Assembly: GCA_020226215.1 (NCBI GenBank)
Contig: CM035233.1
Coordinates: 71,925,317 to 71,989,316 of the forward strand
Source: Sindora glabra
Lineage: Eukaryota > Streptophyta > Magnoliopsida > Fabales > Fabaceae
DNA: 64,000 bases
Reading direction: 5' to 3'
Positions within the stretch are counted from its first letter, which is position 1, and every line of letters begins with the position of its first letter. The notes under the pieces are model-generated. The model saw nothing but the letters and a program-made list of their open reading frames with translations. It did not search any database and was not told where the DNA came from. This document shows positions 1 to 11,907 of this stretch, one piece after another. Made by a program: the position numbers and the translations under genes.

Positions 1-2800
1 AATATCATATTACTATTGACAGACCAAACAATAACATGTTGCTATTTAATCTTCAAATAATAATATTAACAAAATTTTAAAATAAATAAAAAATTAAGTT
101 TTATTAATAACAAAACTACCAAAGAACATGCTATTGTTTGATATTCAAATAATAACATCAACTAAAAATTTAAAATAAATACATAAATTAAGTCTCATTA
201 ATAATTAAACTATTAAAGAATAACATGTTATTTAATCTCCAAATAGTAACATCAACAAGAAAGTCAAAATAATTAGAAAAATGAATTCTTATTACTATTT
301 GGTCTCCAAACAGTAACATAAACTGAAAATCTAAAATAAATGAATAAATTAAGTCACACTAATAATCAAATCACTAAAAAATAATATGTTACTATTTAGT
401 TAAATAGTAATATTACTTATAGACCAAATAATAATATGTTACTGTTTGATCTTTAAACAGTAATATTAATCAAAAGTCTAAAATAATTAAATAAATGAAT
501 TCTTATTATCAACAAAATTGCCAAAAAACATGCAATTAAATGAATAAAAATAAATGAAGATAATGTCGAAAAAAATGACATGAAGCAATACAAGTTGGAT
601 AATAGTAACTTACTAGCAATAACATGACACAACCTGTGGTATTTGGTGGCTTGTCGTTTGTAATTGAATTTATTAGTTATTGATGTATGTGTGTAGACCA
701 CAAATATTCTATTATATCATGTTTGCATTCAACATATTTGAGGTAGGACCACGCGAGTGTCTAAGCCCTACTTGATACAAATAAGATCATTAATAGCATT
801 AGTGTCATGAGCTGTGAGACCTCCTAAATATTTATTTCTGATGTTCCGCCCACTACCCATTGAAGTGCTTCAAATATAGTTAGTTTTGTAAAGTGTCATT
901 GGCCATGAAATTATCTGCTCTCGAACTTTGATTGTAGCTTCTTACTTGTTGTTGTGTTAAAAAGGCAGTCTCTATCTCTTATTGCAAAAATAAACTTCAC
1001 ATATGTAGGTGTGATGTTAAGATGTTTGCTCTCAATTATGAATTTATTGCACTTTGAGGATAAGGTGGTAATTATTACCTATATTTCTTAATTACTCTTT
1101 TGACACATACTGCAATGAAGTTCTTTTGTGATTATGACATTAAGAAATAGCTAGAAAAGGTTTTGTTGCAGCACTCTTGTGTAGCTCTCGTTGAAATGAA
1201 GATCATTAATCTACTTTATACACGCTAGGAAATTTGATCTGTATTGTTAAAATTTTCTAACTACTTCTTTAACTACCTCTCTTTGTTTAATTATTTTATT
1301 GCCTTTCTATTTAGAGATAAAGAAAAATGCCTTGATTAGATTCGTCATAAATTAAGCTAAAAATTAGACAATGCCACATTACTATTTTATGTAAGATAGT
1401 AATATCAATGAAAAAATGATGTTACTATTTGTAATGCAAACAATAATATTATGCAAAAAATACAAAATTCTTCCATAGTTAAAGAGTGTTTCTTAATCAT
1501 CATTAAAAGTATGGTTCCAAGCAAAAAAGTGACATCAATTGTTATATGTATATTGAAATAAGATGATAAAAATAATCATTATACATGTTATTATTTTTGC
1601 ATGTAACAGTAGCATGTAGAGGTTTAAAATATAACATAATATATTATTGTCTTTTGTTATTATGATAAAATGAGCTTAAAAATTACACAATTACTTATGT
1701 ATTACTGTTTGGTTACTATCTGGTGTCAAATAGTAATATTATTAAAAAAACTAAATTAAGATATGAAAAAATAACATGAGGACTATCATGCTGATATTTG
1801 AGCTTAAGATGGATTGATCAAGTAAAAATTAAAGTTATTTATGAGAAAAAATTGAAGCATAACATTTGGGATTAGATGTTATTGTTTAGGATCCAAACAA
1901 TAACATCATGCCAAAGAACATAAAACATGTTCAATGTTAACAAGTGTATTGTAATAACCTTAGAAATACAATCATTATACACGTTACTATTTAGGTAACT
2001 CTATTACACTAGATAATAATATTAATGGAAAAAGTAAAATCAAATTATGATAAAGTAAGACAAGTATTATCATGATATGTTTGCACTGGAAAACGAATTG
2101 ATCAAGTTAAAACTAAAGTTCCTTATGAGATATAATGTGAAGATAATATAAGAAATTGCATATTATTGTTTGGTATACAAACAGTAACATAATGTCAAAG
2201 AATATAAAATATGCACATTTTAAACATGCGTGCTTCCACGTTTCTTTTTGTTATACAAATAGTAACATGGCTAAACATAATATCTTAGTATCACTTTCAT
2301 TATGATGTTTGAATTCAAAATAAAGTGATGAAGTTAAAACTGAAGTTCATTATGAGATATAATCCACAAACATATTGGATTGCATGTTTTTGTTTGGTAT
2401 TAAAAGAGTAACATGTTTTTGTTTGCTTTTATGTGAACAACATGCTAAAAATAAAATAACATGTGTACTTCTATGTTTCTATTTGTCATATAAATTGTAA
2501 TGTGAAGATTCTTGATAGTAATGTGTCAATTAAACGTGCAAATAGTTATTATGTGGGATTACTGATAATAATATGTAATAACATAGTGATATACATGTTC
2601 ATTATTTTAACTTCTAGGATTTCGTTTCAATATATATATATTATATATATATGTGCAAACAATAACATTTTTCGTGGAGTTAAGGTTAAAATAATCCATT
2701 TCCACAAGTTATTTAAGAGGATGTAGGATTTACTTGTTGACAACCCATTTCGAAAATGTCGACTCATGTAAAATTACTGTTTGGTACCAATTGAAAGTTG
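1..2800. repeat. AT-rich block with recurring imperfect palindrome
   Basis: No coding region is supported here. A motif of the form TTACTRTTTGG...CCAAAYAGTAAYA recurs as an imperfect inverted repeat, for example near 33-70, 126-158, 222-252, 290-320, 381-415, 427-475, 1376-1405, 1412-1450, 1698-1740, 1877-1912, 1983-2030, 2160-2192, 2240-2272 and 2385-2421. Between 30 and 510 the copies are embedded in a degenerate tandem array with a spacing of roughly 50-95 bases, also sharing a TAAAATAAAT...AAATTAAGTY segment. Further right the copies are scattered. This looks like an old satellite or a cluster of foldback elements. The small open frames in it are consistent with chance. Confidence 0.6.
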
Positions 2801-3433
2801 TTGAAGACTGAAAATGCTTATTTATAATAGTATAGTGTTAGTTGAGTTTGTTTACTACAATTTTTCAATGATTTTTATAATAGTTTTGTCCGATTTGCTA
2901 AGTTACTTAGCAGAGACTACGTGATAATCATATGGGATTTGGCCGTTTTCATTTTAGTACTTTTATTCATTTCATAAGTGTATCATTTTGATTTTTTAAG
3001 TTTCGTGATAACTTATTGTTTATGAGTGGACTTAAATGAAAAAAATGGATTTGGGATATCTTATTATAACAAATTGTAATAAATAATACTAACCTAATTT
3101 TTTTCCAAAAATTAATTAATTTTTAGATGTCACAAGAGCATGCACCTAATTAGATATAGTAAATCCGATCCTATTTGTTTTTTAGTTGATGACCCCCGAA
3201 GATCTCATCTCCACCTTAGTCAATTTCAGCACACTCAATTACTCATATCCTAACAGTAAATAATTTAACGATCATCTCCGAGAAATGAAAATTTCCACGA
3301 ATAATAAGTAATGCCCGATGAACTTGCGTACATACATATACATATAAGCATATTATATATACGAAGAAAACAGAGCCAAGTAATTAAGTAGATTCAGCCA
3401 AAATACACACACACAGAAGAAAGGGTACTAGAT
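2801..3433. other. Intergenic, 3' side of the first NIMIN gene
   Basis: No open frame or repeat of note is visible. The last 150 bases or so before 3434 would be the 3' untranslated region of the minus-strand NIMIN gene; ACACACACAC near 3405-3415 is a short microsatellite. Confidence 0.4.
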
Positions 3434-3769
3434 TTAGAGAGCAAGTTTGAGATCGAGACCATCGTCGTCTTCGCGTATATCCTTCTTCCGTTTGTCCCTA
3501 CGATCAGGTGGACTAGGGATAACTAGAGATGGTTTTGTAAACTCAATCTCCGTTGTAAAATCCTCCCATTCAAAGGATGGAACCCAGCTCGACGTCTCTT
3601 GTTTCGATTTTTTCCTCCTGATGTCGTTTTTCTCCAGATCCTCCAGATCCCTTCGTCGTCGATCGCGGGCGTTGCGAAAGCTTCGTAATAGGGAGTAAAA
3701 CTTGTCCATCTTACTTTCTTCTTCTGGATCATGGTCGTGATCACCACCTGGCATCTTCTTGCTTTCCAT
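3434..3769 (-). CDS. NIMIN: NIMIN-type NPR1-interacting protein (copy a)
   Basis: Single-exon gene of 111 aa, the size expected for NIMINs (roughly 110-140 aa). NIMINs are small nuclear proteins that bind the salicylic-acid coregulator NPR1 and modulate PR gene expression. Visible: an acidic N-terminus; a conserved basic helix at residues 21-40 starting MDKFYSLLRSFRNARDR; the segment WVPSFEWEDF with the EDF motif at 69-71; a basic tract near 90-100; and a C-terminal LDLKLAL, an LxLxL EAR repression motif. The ATG at 3767-3769 sits in a good context (CCATGGA) and precedes all conserved blocks. A second, 99 aa NIMIN lies upstream in the same orientation (7865-8164), so the pair looks like a tandem duplication. 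TGACG elements lie 250-490 bases upstream of the start. Family assignment is firm; which NIMIN subtype it corresponds to is not resolved, though the EDF motif points to the NIMIN1/NIMIN3 side. Confidence 0.9.
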   Translation of the reverse strand: MESKKMPGGDHDHDPEEESKMDKFYSLLRSFRNARDRRRRDLEDLEKNDIRRKKSKQETSSWVPSFEWEDFTTEIEFTKPSLVIPSPPDRRDKRKKDIREDDDGLDLKLAL

Positions 3770-4007
3770 GGATTAACTCTGTTTCCAGAATCAAATGAAA
3801 ACCAGAGTAAGATATGAAGAAACAATACAAGGGAGGGAGAAGGAGCAGCGAGGTATACAGGATCAACCTGTGGACAAATAGGAAGCTGGCCAGTGGTTGC
3901 AATGATGTGATGAATTATGATGATGCATACAGCTGCTGAACTATAGGCGGCTTTCTGGTACGGGGTCACCAACTAAAGGGGGGTAGAGACGTAAAAGCCA
4001 GGGAATG

Positions 4008-4268
4008 TCAGTCGTCACCATGTGGCATCATAAATTTTTGAATGTTTTAATTATACTGTGTGAATTCATTAATGTTTTAACTATTTATTAATTTTATAAA
4101 TTCATTTATATTTTAAGCTTAATTTTTAATTTTTAAAATATTAAAATTATAAAATTAATAAATGTTTTTTTCTTTATTAATTATAATTAAATTTATACGT
4201 AAGAGGGACAGTTGGAATGATGAGCGTCACAACGGAGCTTTGTGACGTAAGCTATAAACGTCATGCGT
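4008..4268 (-). promoter_or_regulatory. Cluster of TGACG (as-1-like) motifs upstream of NIMIN copy a
   Basis: Four TGACG cores occur upstream of the minus-strand NIMIN start at 3769: minus-strand cores at 4013-4017, 4225-4229 and 4259-4263, and a plus-strand core at 4243-4247 (within TGACGTAAG). Three of them fall inside 40 bases. TGACG pairs bind TGA bZIP factors, the DNA-binding partners of NPR1, and NIMIN genes are known to be salicylate-inducible. A regulatory role is inferred from sequence only. Confidence 0.5.
4030..4200. repeat. AT-rich element shared by several gene upstream regions
   Basis: Contains the string TTAATTTTTAAAATATTAAA followed by ATTATAAAATTA and TTATTAATTATAATTAAA. The same arrangement is found at 26731-26885 upstream of the PP2C gene, with a partial copy at 23030-23160 and looser, inverted-looking versions near 8465-8545 and 56935-57000. 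Probably a short non-autonomous transposable element. Confidence 0.45.
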
Positions 4269-4299
4269 TCATGTGCCTGCGTCGCTGTGACTGCCTCGT

Positions 4300-5755
4300 G
4301 GAAAACATCGTTGGACCACATCAACTCCGAGGTTAGATCCTCCCACCCCATCTGACTTTTGTTTTCCTTATTTACCTTTTCCTTTATTACGATTGAAAAA
4401 CAAGATTTTAAATTACAATATACGTTACAATTATAATGTTGCGCTCATTTCAGTTATAATGGTAAGTTTATATATTTAATAATTTTTCTTCATATTGTAT
4501 GATTTCAGATTATATGTACTTAAACGAAGAAAAATTAATTGGTTTAGTTGAAGTAGATACAAATTGAATCTCAAGTCCTTCAAATTTGGTAAAACATAGA
4601 GTTTAATTTTATAAGATATTTTTATTAGAAGAAATTTATTATTTATTATTTTCATTTTAAACAAAAATAATAATCTTATATCTAATAAAAAAATATGGGG
4701 ATACATGAATTCGAACATAAAAAAAATGAATTATATGCATTTAATTATTTTGGGTAAGAACGGTAATTAATTGCAAGAATTATACGTCGGGATTTGGAAA
4801 ATTTGGCAGATGAAGCATCCTCATCCTCATATACTATACAAGAGAAAGAGGTTGACCTGTCCTAGCATCCTCATTGTTAACTTTGTTTATTGCGTGAATG
4901 ACTCTAAACTTCGCTTAATTTGACAAAGCCAGAATAGATAATTAAATAATCAAGATGATGACGAGTGGTACTCAACATTATATAATATGTAATAGTGTTA
5001 TTTATTAAAAAAATGGGACATATATGTTGAACTAAAGAATATGATATTAGCCAGTTGGATCCAAGTAAAAAGATAGAATATTTGTTCTCTAAACAAAAAA
5101 AAAAAAACTTTCTTACATAAAAGTTAGAACATTGATTTTCATGGTAACGTATATGCTCGATAACAATGATTTGGATCGATAAATATAATTTTGGGAAAGG
5201 TTATAGTATACGAATATATTATTAAATTTATTTTTTAAAATTAAATTTGATGTATTTTATGATAATATATTAATAATTAAATTTAATAGTATATCAATAT
5301 ATTATTATATTAATAGTATATTATAAATTTTTATATAATTTTATATCAGTAAAATAAGATTAATGGGTTGTTGATCTCTTGCACATAGTCATGATTTAAA
5401 AATCTTATAACGCAACATTTAACAATTAATAATCTAATGTATACGTCTAGATATCTCACTAATATTATTCGTAATAATTTAACTAGCCGGAGCAGGACAC
5501 AACGCAAATTGAGTATCAAGATGATTAATTTCCCATAGTTTTTAAAATCACTTTAGCGTTTTGATTGTTTCATACAAAAAAGGAGGCTACCGAAACAAGC
5601 GGCGTTGATAATCACTTTCCTTAAAATAATCTAAGGCAATATAAAGCATCAAGACTAAAATCGTGTTGATTGACGTGACACAACATAGGATATCTTTATT
5701 TGTGCCAATTGTTCTATTTTTTAACTTTGTTTCACAAAGGATATCTATAAGAAAA
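4300..5755. other. AT-rich intergenic, no gene recognised
   Basis: No convincing coding region on either strand. 5208-5340 is built of near-palindromic AATATATTAATAATTAAATTTAA strings, resembling the element at 22070-22285. Confidence 0.35.
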
Positions 5756-6100
5756 ATATGATGTGTTTAAACGTATTTTTATTTTTGATTTTTTAAAATT
5801 ATTTTTGAAAATCATTTTAAAAATTATTTTTTTAAAAAAAATGTGTTTGAATTAAAAAATAATGAATAAATAATATTTAATGAAGTAAATAAATAAAAAT
5901 TTTATTTAATTACAAAATTGTTATCAAGAATAAAAATAAATTAAAAAAATCTAAAATTTATTATTTTTCTGTTTTTAGAGAAGAATTTCATAAATAGTTT
6001 TTAAAAATAAATTTTGAAAACAATTTGTTATACAAAAATTTTTGTTTTTTTAAAAAATAAAAAAATTATTTTTAAAAATAATAAACAAATACCCTCGTAC
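5756..6100. repeat. MITE-like inverted repeat element
   Basis: The left end reads GTGTTTAAACGTATTTTTATTTTTG and the right end, read on the minus strand, GGGTATTTGTTTATTATTTTT, giving imperfect terminal inverted repeats around an AT-rich centre full of TTTGAAAA/TTTTCAAA. Size (about 340 bases) and composition fit a hAT-type MITE. A similar element lies at 31480-31770. Target-site duplications could not be fixed by eye. Confidence 0.45.
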
Positions 6101-7130
6101 TTTCCCGTGTTTCATATTTCACAAAGTTAGTACCTACCTCTATTTAACAAGGATGAGTTAGTAATCATCTTAATTCACCTGCAATGAAAAGTAATTTTTA
6201 AAAAATTATAATTAATTTTTTTACTAGAAAAATTAACCTTTTCTTATTTGGTAGAAATAAATTCGTATATTATAATTGAAATATATTATAATTTATTTCT
6301 CTTCAATAAATAGTATACGGAGTTTTAACAGAGAAGTAAATTACAGGTAGGAATTATTAAGTTCTCTTGTCATCGTAGAAACTAGGTGCCAGAAAGTTGG
6401 GCTGTAACTATGATGGAGGCTTCCCTAAATTCGGCAATAGTTTCTAGTGATATTCATCTCGCTACATTAAGTCGCTCTTCTTAGTCAACGCCCAAACCGA
6501 CGCGAGAAAACTTGAATGTTTAGAACGGTATTTATGCTATAATAGTGCAACAAACACTACTATAAATTATAAATAGAGATTAGTAAATAAACATTGGTCA
6601 AAGACAATACTGACATTTATTTTAATATGATAATATTTTTAAAATCATTTAAAAAATTAAAATGATGGATTATGAATATAATCATCATTTATTTAGATAT
6701 GTTGACATTTTTATAATTATTTAAAAATTTAAGATATCAATTTTTTGTTTAATTAATTTTAAAATGTAAGGTATTTAAAGGTTGCAACAAAAATAAAAAA
6801 AATAAGATATTAATTTTAAAATTAACTAACGTCTAAAGATATTATAAAATTCTAATAAAAATATTAAACTCTAATATATCAATTTTAAATTTAACCAACA
6901 TTTAAAATTATGGTATTTATGGAGTTACAAGAAGCCACAAAAACGAAAACCGTTGTTATATCAACAAACTATCACTAATCTATTGAACTTGATGTTGGAT
7001 TAGTAAATAGATTTAAATTTAATTTATTATTAATGAAAATTAGCTTATTATTATCATTAATTACTTTTGGTATCACTAAAAAATGGTTAAAATTTTTTAT
7101 TCTTATTTAAAATTCATAATTATTATCTTA
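6101..7130. other. AT-rich intergenic, no gene recognised
   Basis: A less AT-rich patch at 6340-6540 carries a 24-codon open frame starting with the ATG at 6410, with no recognisable homology. 6530-7060 is AT-rich and probably transposon-derived. No gene is supported. Confidence 0.3.
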
Positions 7131-7144
7131 ATGAGGTTTTGTAT

Positions 7145-7291
7145 AAAATATTGTTAAAAATAAGAAAAATATATAAATATTCATACAAGTAGGAAAGTAT
7201 TATCTTTTACATTGAAAGAAATTTAAACTCTTAATAGATTGTTAAAAAATAAGAAAATATATAAGTATTCATACAAGTATGAAAGTATTAA
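7145..7291. repeat. Two-copy tandem duplication (about 91-base offset)
   Basis: A segment of about 50 bases (TATAAATATTCATACAAGTA and flanks) at about 7151-7202 is repeated at about 7242-7291 with few differences. Confidence 0.6.
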
Positions 7292-7864
7292 TTAGCTGGG
7301 AAAAAGAATAAAGTAACAAGATATTTCTCTTCTTCCTTTTTTTTTTTTTTTTTCCCATTTTGGTATATGCCTTCTTCGTCTTTACTCTCCTCCAACAATT
7401 GCATCATTCACATCACAAAGATGAAGAAGAATAGAAGTCAGGAAAATGTAAATTTCACGTTAATAACACGTGTCTTGGTCTTCACTTTTAACCTGTTTGT
7501 TGAAATATTACACATAGTCGTATCGGAATTAATGGATCATTTTCTAATAAATTTATAAATAAATTTTGTAGAGAAATCTATATAAATTTTTTTTATTTAA
7601 AATTGTGAATTTTAATAAAAAAATAAAATTCAGAGTAAAAATTATATTTTTATTTTTTAAAAAATAACAGAAAATAAAAAAATAAAAAAAAGACTGAATC
7701 CCATAGTAAAGGACAGTACCTACTTCAAATGCAAACCAGATATTATCATACACAACACAACATTAATTCAGGGCGGTGGGCCCTGCAAACTCAAAACGGA
7801 TTCAAATATAATGGTAAGGGATGAATTACGTGATTCGGGCAATTGCATACAATGTAACCTTAAT

Positions 7865-8164
7865 TTATGGAAATTGAAGTGAAAGGCTCAAGTCTAGGAC
7901 GTCTTGATCTGCTGATCCTTTTTCTTTCTTATTTGAAGCGTCTTCTCCGAAATCTTCAGGCCTAAACTTGGGCTCCCACGCCATCATCTTCTTTTTGTTC
8001 TTATCATTTCTTCCATTTGCAGTCATCTGCCTCTCACGTGCCTCGCGAATGCTTTGGATCAGAGCAAAGAACTTCTCCATCTTCCTTTCCTCATCTTCTT
8101 CTTCCATATCATCCCTACTCTCCTTACCCTTTCTCTTTCTACAGCTTTCTAACATCGAAGCCAT
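7865..8164 (-). CDS. NIMIN: NIMIN-type NPR1-interacting protein (copy b)
   Basis: Single-exon gene of 99 aa, same strand and same architecture as the NIMIN at 3434-3769. Visible: an N-terminal basic patch RKRKGKE and an acidic stretch (19-27); the helix block MEKFFALIQSIREARERQ at 29-46, closely matching that of copy a; WEPKFRPEDF with the EDF motif at 70-72; and a C-terminal LDLSLSL EAR motif at 90-96. It would act in the nucleus as a repressor-type NPR1 partner. The start at 8162-8164 is the first ATG upstream of the conserved helix; a CT/GA-rich tract (8183-8202) just upstream looks like 5' untranslated leader. Divergence in length and linkers shows the duplication is not recent. Family assignment is confident, subtype not. 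Confidence 0.88.
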   Translation of the reverse strand: MASMLESCRKRKGKESRDDMEEEDEERKMEKFFALIQSIREARERQMTANGRNDKNKKKMMAWEPKFRPEDFGEDASNKKEKGSADQDVLDLSLSLQFP

Positions 8165-8290
8165 ATAATTAATGTAACGCTAGAGAGAGAAAGAGAGAGA
8201 GCTGGATTTTAAGAGTAAGAACTTTTACGCTACTTGTATTACAAGGTCGAATAATGCGTCACGCTCAACGATGCGGGGTCTCTCTCCAAT
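8165..8290 (-). promoter_or_regulatory. Proximal promoter of NIMIN copy b with TGACG motif
   Basis: A minus-strand TGACG core at 8257-8261 lies about 95 bases upstream of the start codon, close to a GAGAGA-rich leader. As for copy a, this is a candidate TGA-factor site. Single motifs of five bases can occur by chance. Confidence 0.35.
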
Positions 8291-8680
8291 TGTTCCTTTG
8301 TTTCTCTTTCACTATGGGCTCGATATTCGTTTCCTCTTTCATTTTTTTGGAATATGAGTTGATATTAATTAATGCTATGCATTACTAATTAAAAGAGCGT
8401 ACCAGCTTCGACCACTATATAACAAAAACAAAAAATAAAAAAAATCATGTATACTTCGATTATGTAATGTATTTTTTAATTATAGTAAATTTTTATAATT
8501 TTTAATATCTTAAATATTAAAAAATTAAATTTTCAATATATATAAATATCGCAACATTAATAATTATTCTATATTTATTTATTTTGATTAGAATACGTTG
8601 CATAATTAGAGCATATAAAATCTTTTAAAAAAAGGAGAAAAGATAGCATATTTTGTGCAATTAAATTGTTCACGGGATCG

Positions 8681-8704
8681 ATGTGTGTGTGTGTGTGTGT
8701 GTGT
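8681..8704. repeat. (GT)n microsatellite
   Basis: An uninterrupted GT dinucleotide run of about 12 units. Confidence 0.9.
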
Positions 8705-9540
8705 GAAAATGCCGCAACGCAAAGCAGAATCTTAATCGGTTGTCATCGCACTTGTGCAAGATGACATACACCTCACGACATTCTACGCTCAAATGCAATT
8801 TCTTTTCAAAGTCCAGAAATTCTTAGAGACAATATTTATTATAAGCAGCGGAGAGAAATGGATACAAATTTGATATCATAAATAACACATTGAAGCTCGC
8901 GACAACCCTTGCTTTATGCCTGTTTCTCTCTTGTTTACTTAAAAATGACTGTTAGATAATGCATACCTATGTATTTCTGTTCATGTACACTTCTACTAAT
9001 AATAATAAGTATAAATGTAAGTATAAGTTATTTATTAATTTTTTAGTAGATAATCATTTACATATTTTATTATCACATTGGTTGCGTCCTTTGATTCTTT
9101 CAATTTTTTATTTGAAATTTAAAGTATATTACATGAATGAGTGTGCCTTTATCATTTTAAATTAAAAGAAACTTAGAGAATCTTGATGGATTAAAAGGAT
9201 GACAATTATAACTCATATAAAATGGCAAAATTTAACTCACAAAAATTAAGAGAACAAAAGTTAAGAATGAGATAGACCAACATGGTTCATCACCAGTTGG
9301 TCCAAGTTGGAATTCAATATTTTTTAAGTAAGATTTTAAGTTGAAATTTTGTAAATAAAGAAAATTAGTTTCTAAAAAATATTAAGTCCAACCTCACTGG
9401 ATTTCAAATTAATTATACGTAAATCGAAATGGAAATAAATATTATTTGTCCACCACAATTTCAAATCTCTACAACGTGGATGCTTTACAAAAGAAAGGGA
9501 AGATTCCCATAAGTAATTTCCTAAGAATAATTTTAGGAGA
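8705..9540. other. Intergenic, no gene recognised
   Basis: Open frames at 8959-9165 (+) and 9372-9632 (-) are AT-rich, low-complexity and without recognisable domains. I treat both as chance. Confidence 0.35.
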
Positions 9541-10225
9541 ATTTGACCTCTTGTTATACATTTGGTTAAAGGGAATGGAAATGATATAGAATAACTATTT
9601 TGATATAATAAGGGATAGAATAGGTATTTCATTTTATTTTTATAGTTGGTACAATAAAATAATAAAAAATAGAATGAAAAAATGTAATTAAAGATAATAA
9701 TATTTTTATTACAAAAACAATAAATATTATATTAAATAATTTAATATAATATAGTTAATTATAAAAATTATAAAAATTAAATTTTATCATCAAAATTATA
9801 ATTAGCTAAAAAATTTCTACAACAAAAGCATAAGAATTCTAATTCATTAAATTTTTATATTAAGTTTTTTTCAAAAATTCAAAAATGTCATATTTTAAAT
9901 TTTGTTATTAAAGATATAATTATTAAAATATTTAATAGAAAAATATTCAAAAATAAAAATTCTTATCATATATTAATAAAGGGTGACAATTAAATATATA
10001 AAAAAATATAAGAAATAAATGTGTAAAACGGTCAATTTATAAATGATAGAATAATCCATTCAATTACTTTTACTATAGAATGGAAAATTCATTTTTTGAT
10101 GAAATAATCATTTCCTAGAGAATGACTATTTTTATTATATAATGCATACTAAATAAATTTTTTAATTATTCCTTTTTTTATTCTCTTTCAATTCATTTTA
10201 TTTAACCAAATGCACTCCTAATGTT
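9540..10225. repeat. MITE-like element, about 680 bases
   Basis: The left end contains ACATTTGGTTAAAGGGAATGG (9558-9578 region) and the right end contains ATTTTATTTAACCAAATGCACTCCTAA (10193-10219 region), which is its inverted counterpart. Internal sequence is AT-rich with subterminal GGAATGGAAATGATATAGAAT / AGAATGACTATTTTTATT blocks. Fits a class II non-autonomous element. Confidence 0.5.
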
Positions 10226-10249
10226 CACACTATTATATTAGCTCTTCTC

Positions 10250-10745
10250 AAGTATAAAAGTAAATAAATTAAAATAAAAAGTTCAAATCTTAATATATTA
10301 AAAATAATTTCACAACAAAAATATTTAACATCTTAGCGGTTGTGCTTCCCACTCGACGTGATCTAGTAAAGTAGCAACTAGCAAGTACAGCTTGTGAAAA
10401 CAAATGTAGGCTTGAATTCGTAGTTTGGATGATAATAAGAGAGAAACATTCTGGAAAGGGTCAAAGAATCATTATATCGATAATAATAACCAGCTGGAAC
10501 CGCAAATGCTGATAAGATCGATCGATCAATCATCCATCATCAATAACATTCTTCAAATGAACCAAAGCACAAGTTGTTGGTGTTATTACTTTTGGACAGC
10601 ATACCATACACTCTTCCTTTGATAATTAGGTAGTGGTATGGAGAGCGATAGATTAAGTATTTTTATTATTAAATATTCTTAATATATTAAGATTTATATT
10701 TTTAATTTTTAATTTATTTATTTTAAGATTTAGAAAAATGATTCA
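10250..10745. repeat. Inverted repeat arms flanking about 310 bases
   Basis: Arm 1 (about 10258-10332) with AAATCTTAATATATTAAAAA is matched in inverted orientation by arm 2 (about 10650-10735) with TTCTTAATATATTAAGATTT. A related single arm occurs near 22755-22830 (AAATCTCAATATATTAAATT). A foldback or MITE-type structure is likely. The open frame inside (10425-10622) has no ATG start and no recognisable product. Confidence 0.45.
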
Positions 10746-11905
10746 GTAATAAAAATATTCGATCAAAATGGAATTCCCCATAGCCCTTCCTTAACATTTA
10801 GCACCGGAGCTGCAAACCTTTCACTTTTTCTGAAAACAAACACCTATGAGCTTCAAATTGAACTACTTTCTGCGATGTGCTTATACATTGCAATTTTGGG
10901 TTAGATATTCCGGTGACCACCAGAAGCAACAGTCCAGAGGAAACAGAAAGTGATATCTACTAAGTAGATTGAAAGGAGGTTCTGCCATTCAGCAATTAAA
11001 TAATTCAGAGCTACAAGAAGAACTAACGGAGCAAAATAAAAGAAGGCAGAGTGGGTCTAAAAGCTAAAAAGATTATTGTTTTTTGCCCCCTTACAATCGC
11101 AAAAATTTCCTTCAATCCGAGCTCAACAAAGGCCATAGTCTCATACAACATATTTTTCTTGCATCCCAATCATAGCCTATAAGAAAAAAGCAGTGTTTGG
11201 TGGGTGGCAATTGGACTTAGCCCGTGCACCGACTGTTACTTTTTCTCACTGAACCTAAGTCTGCCTACCTTTCCTTCTTTATGTATAGACACTCTCTTTA
11301 CTATTATATATATATTAGAAATTTAGAATGGCCATTGCGCGTGCAGTACTGACAAAGCCAACATGGCCGGACGTTCTTCAACTTCAGAGCCCTGTATTAC
11401 AAAGTGACTTTTATGATGGTGTATAAATAAATATAATCTTCTAATCACTTAATACTCAGTTATAAATTGCAATTGCAGTTATGGTTGCCAACTTGCCATT
11501 AAAAAAAAAAAGTAAGAGAAATGCGAGAATATGCATTTGTTATAAAGTAAAATTGTGAAGTATTGCAGTTGTAGAGCTTAACGCAACAACAACATTATTT
11601 ATAATATTTTGGTTACATACCGTAATTAAAGATCAAGATATTCACTAATTATTATGTAATTATATGTCATTTGATTATTGTCCTGATTACGGTAATCTTC
11701 ATTCATGTTGTTTTTCATTTTATGCTTTCATGATTTCATCATCTTAATCATCCTTGACAACACGCCTTTTCAGGGAATTTTGGAATCTTCTAGTTTCTGA
11801 TATAAAAAAGCCAACTCACCAAATTCTAGTATTATTATTCCAATACGAGACAAAACTTTCCTTGAGCACTAACCTCCGAGGAGAGAACAACGTAGACAGG
11901 CTTCA
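10746..11905. other. Intergenic, no gene recognised
   Basis: Moderate base composition but no sustained open frame or recognisable protein on either strand. Confidence 0.35.
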
Positions 11906-11907
11906 TT

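Noticed and set aside
3523..3972. 149-codon minus-strand frame over NIMIN copy a
   Set aside because: It overlaps the NIMIN reading frame, has no recognisable domain and is out of phase with the conserved protein.
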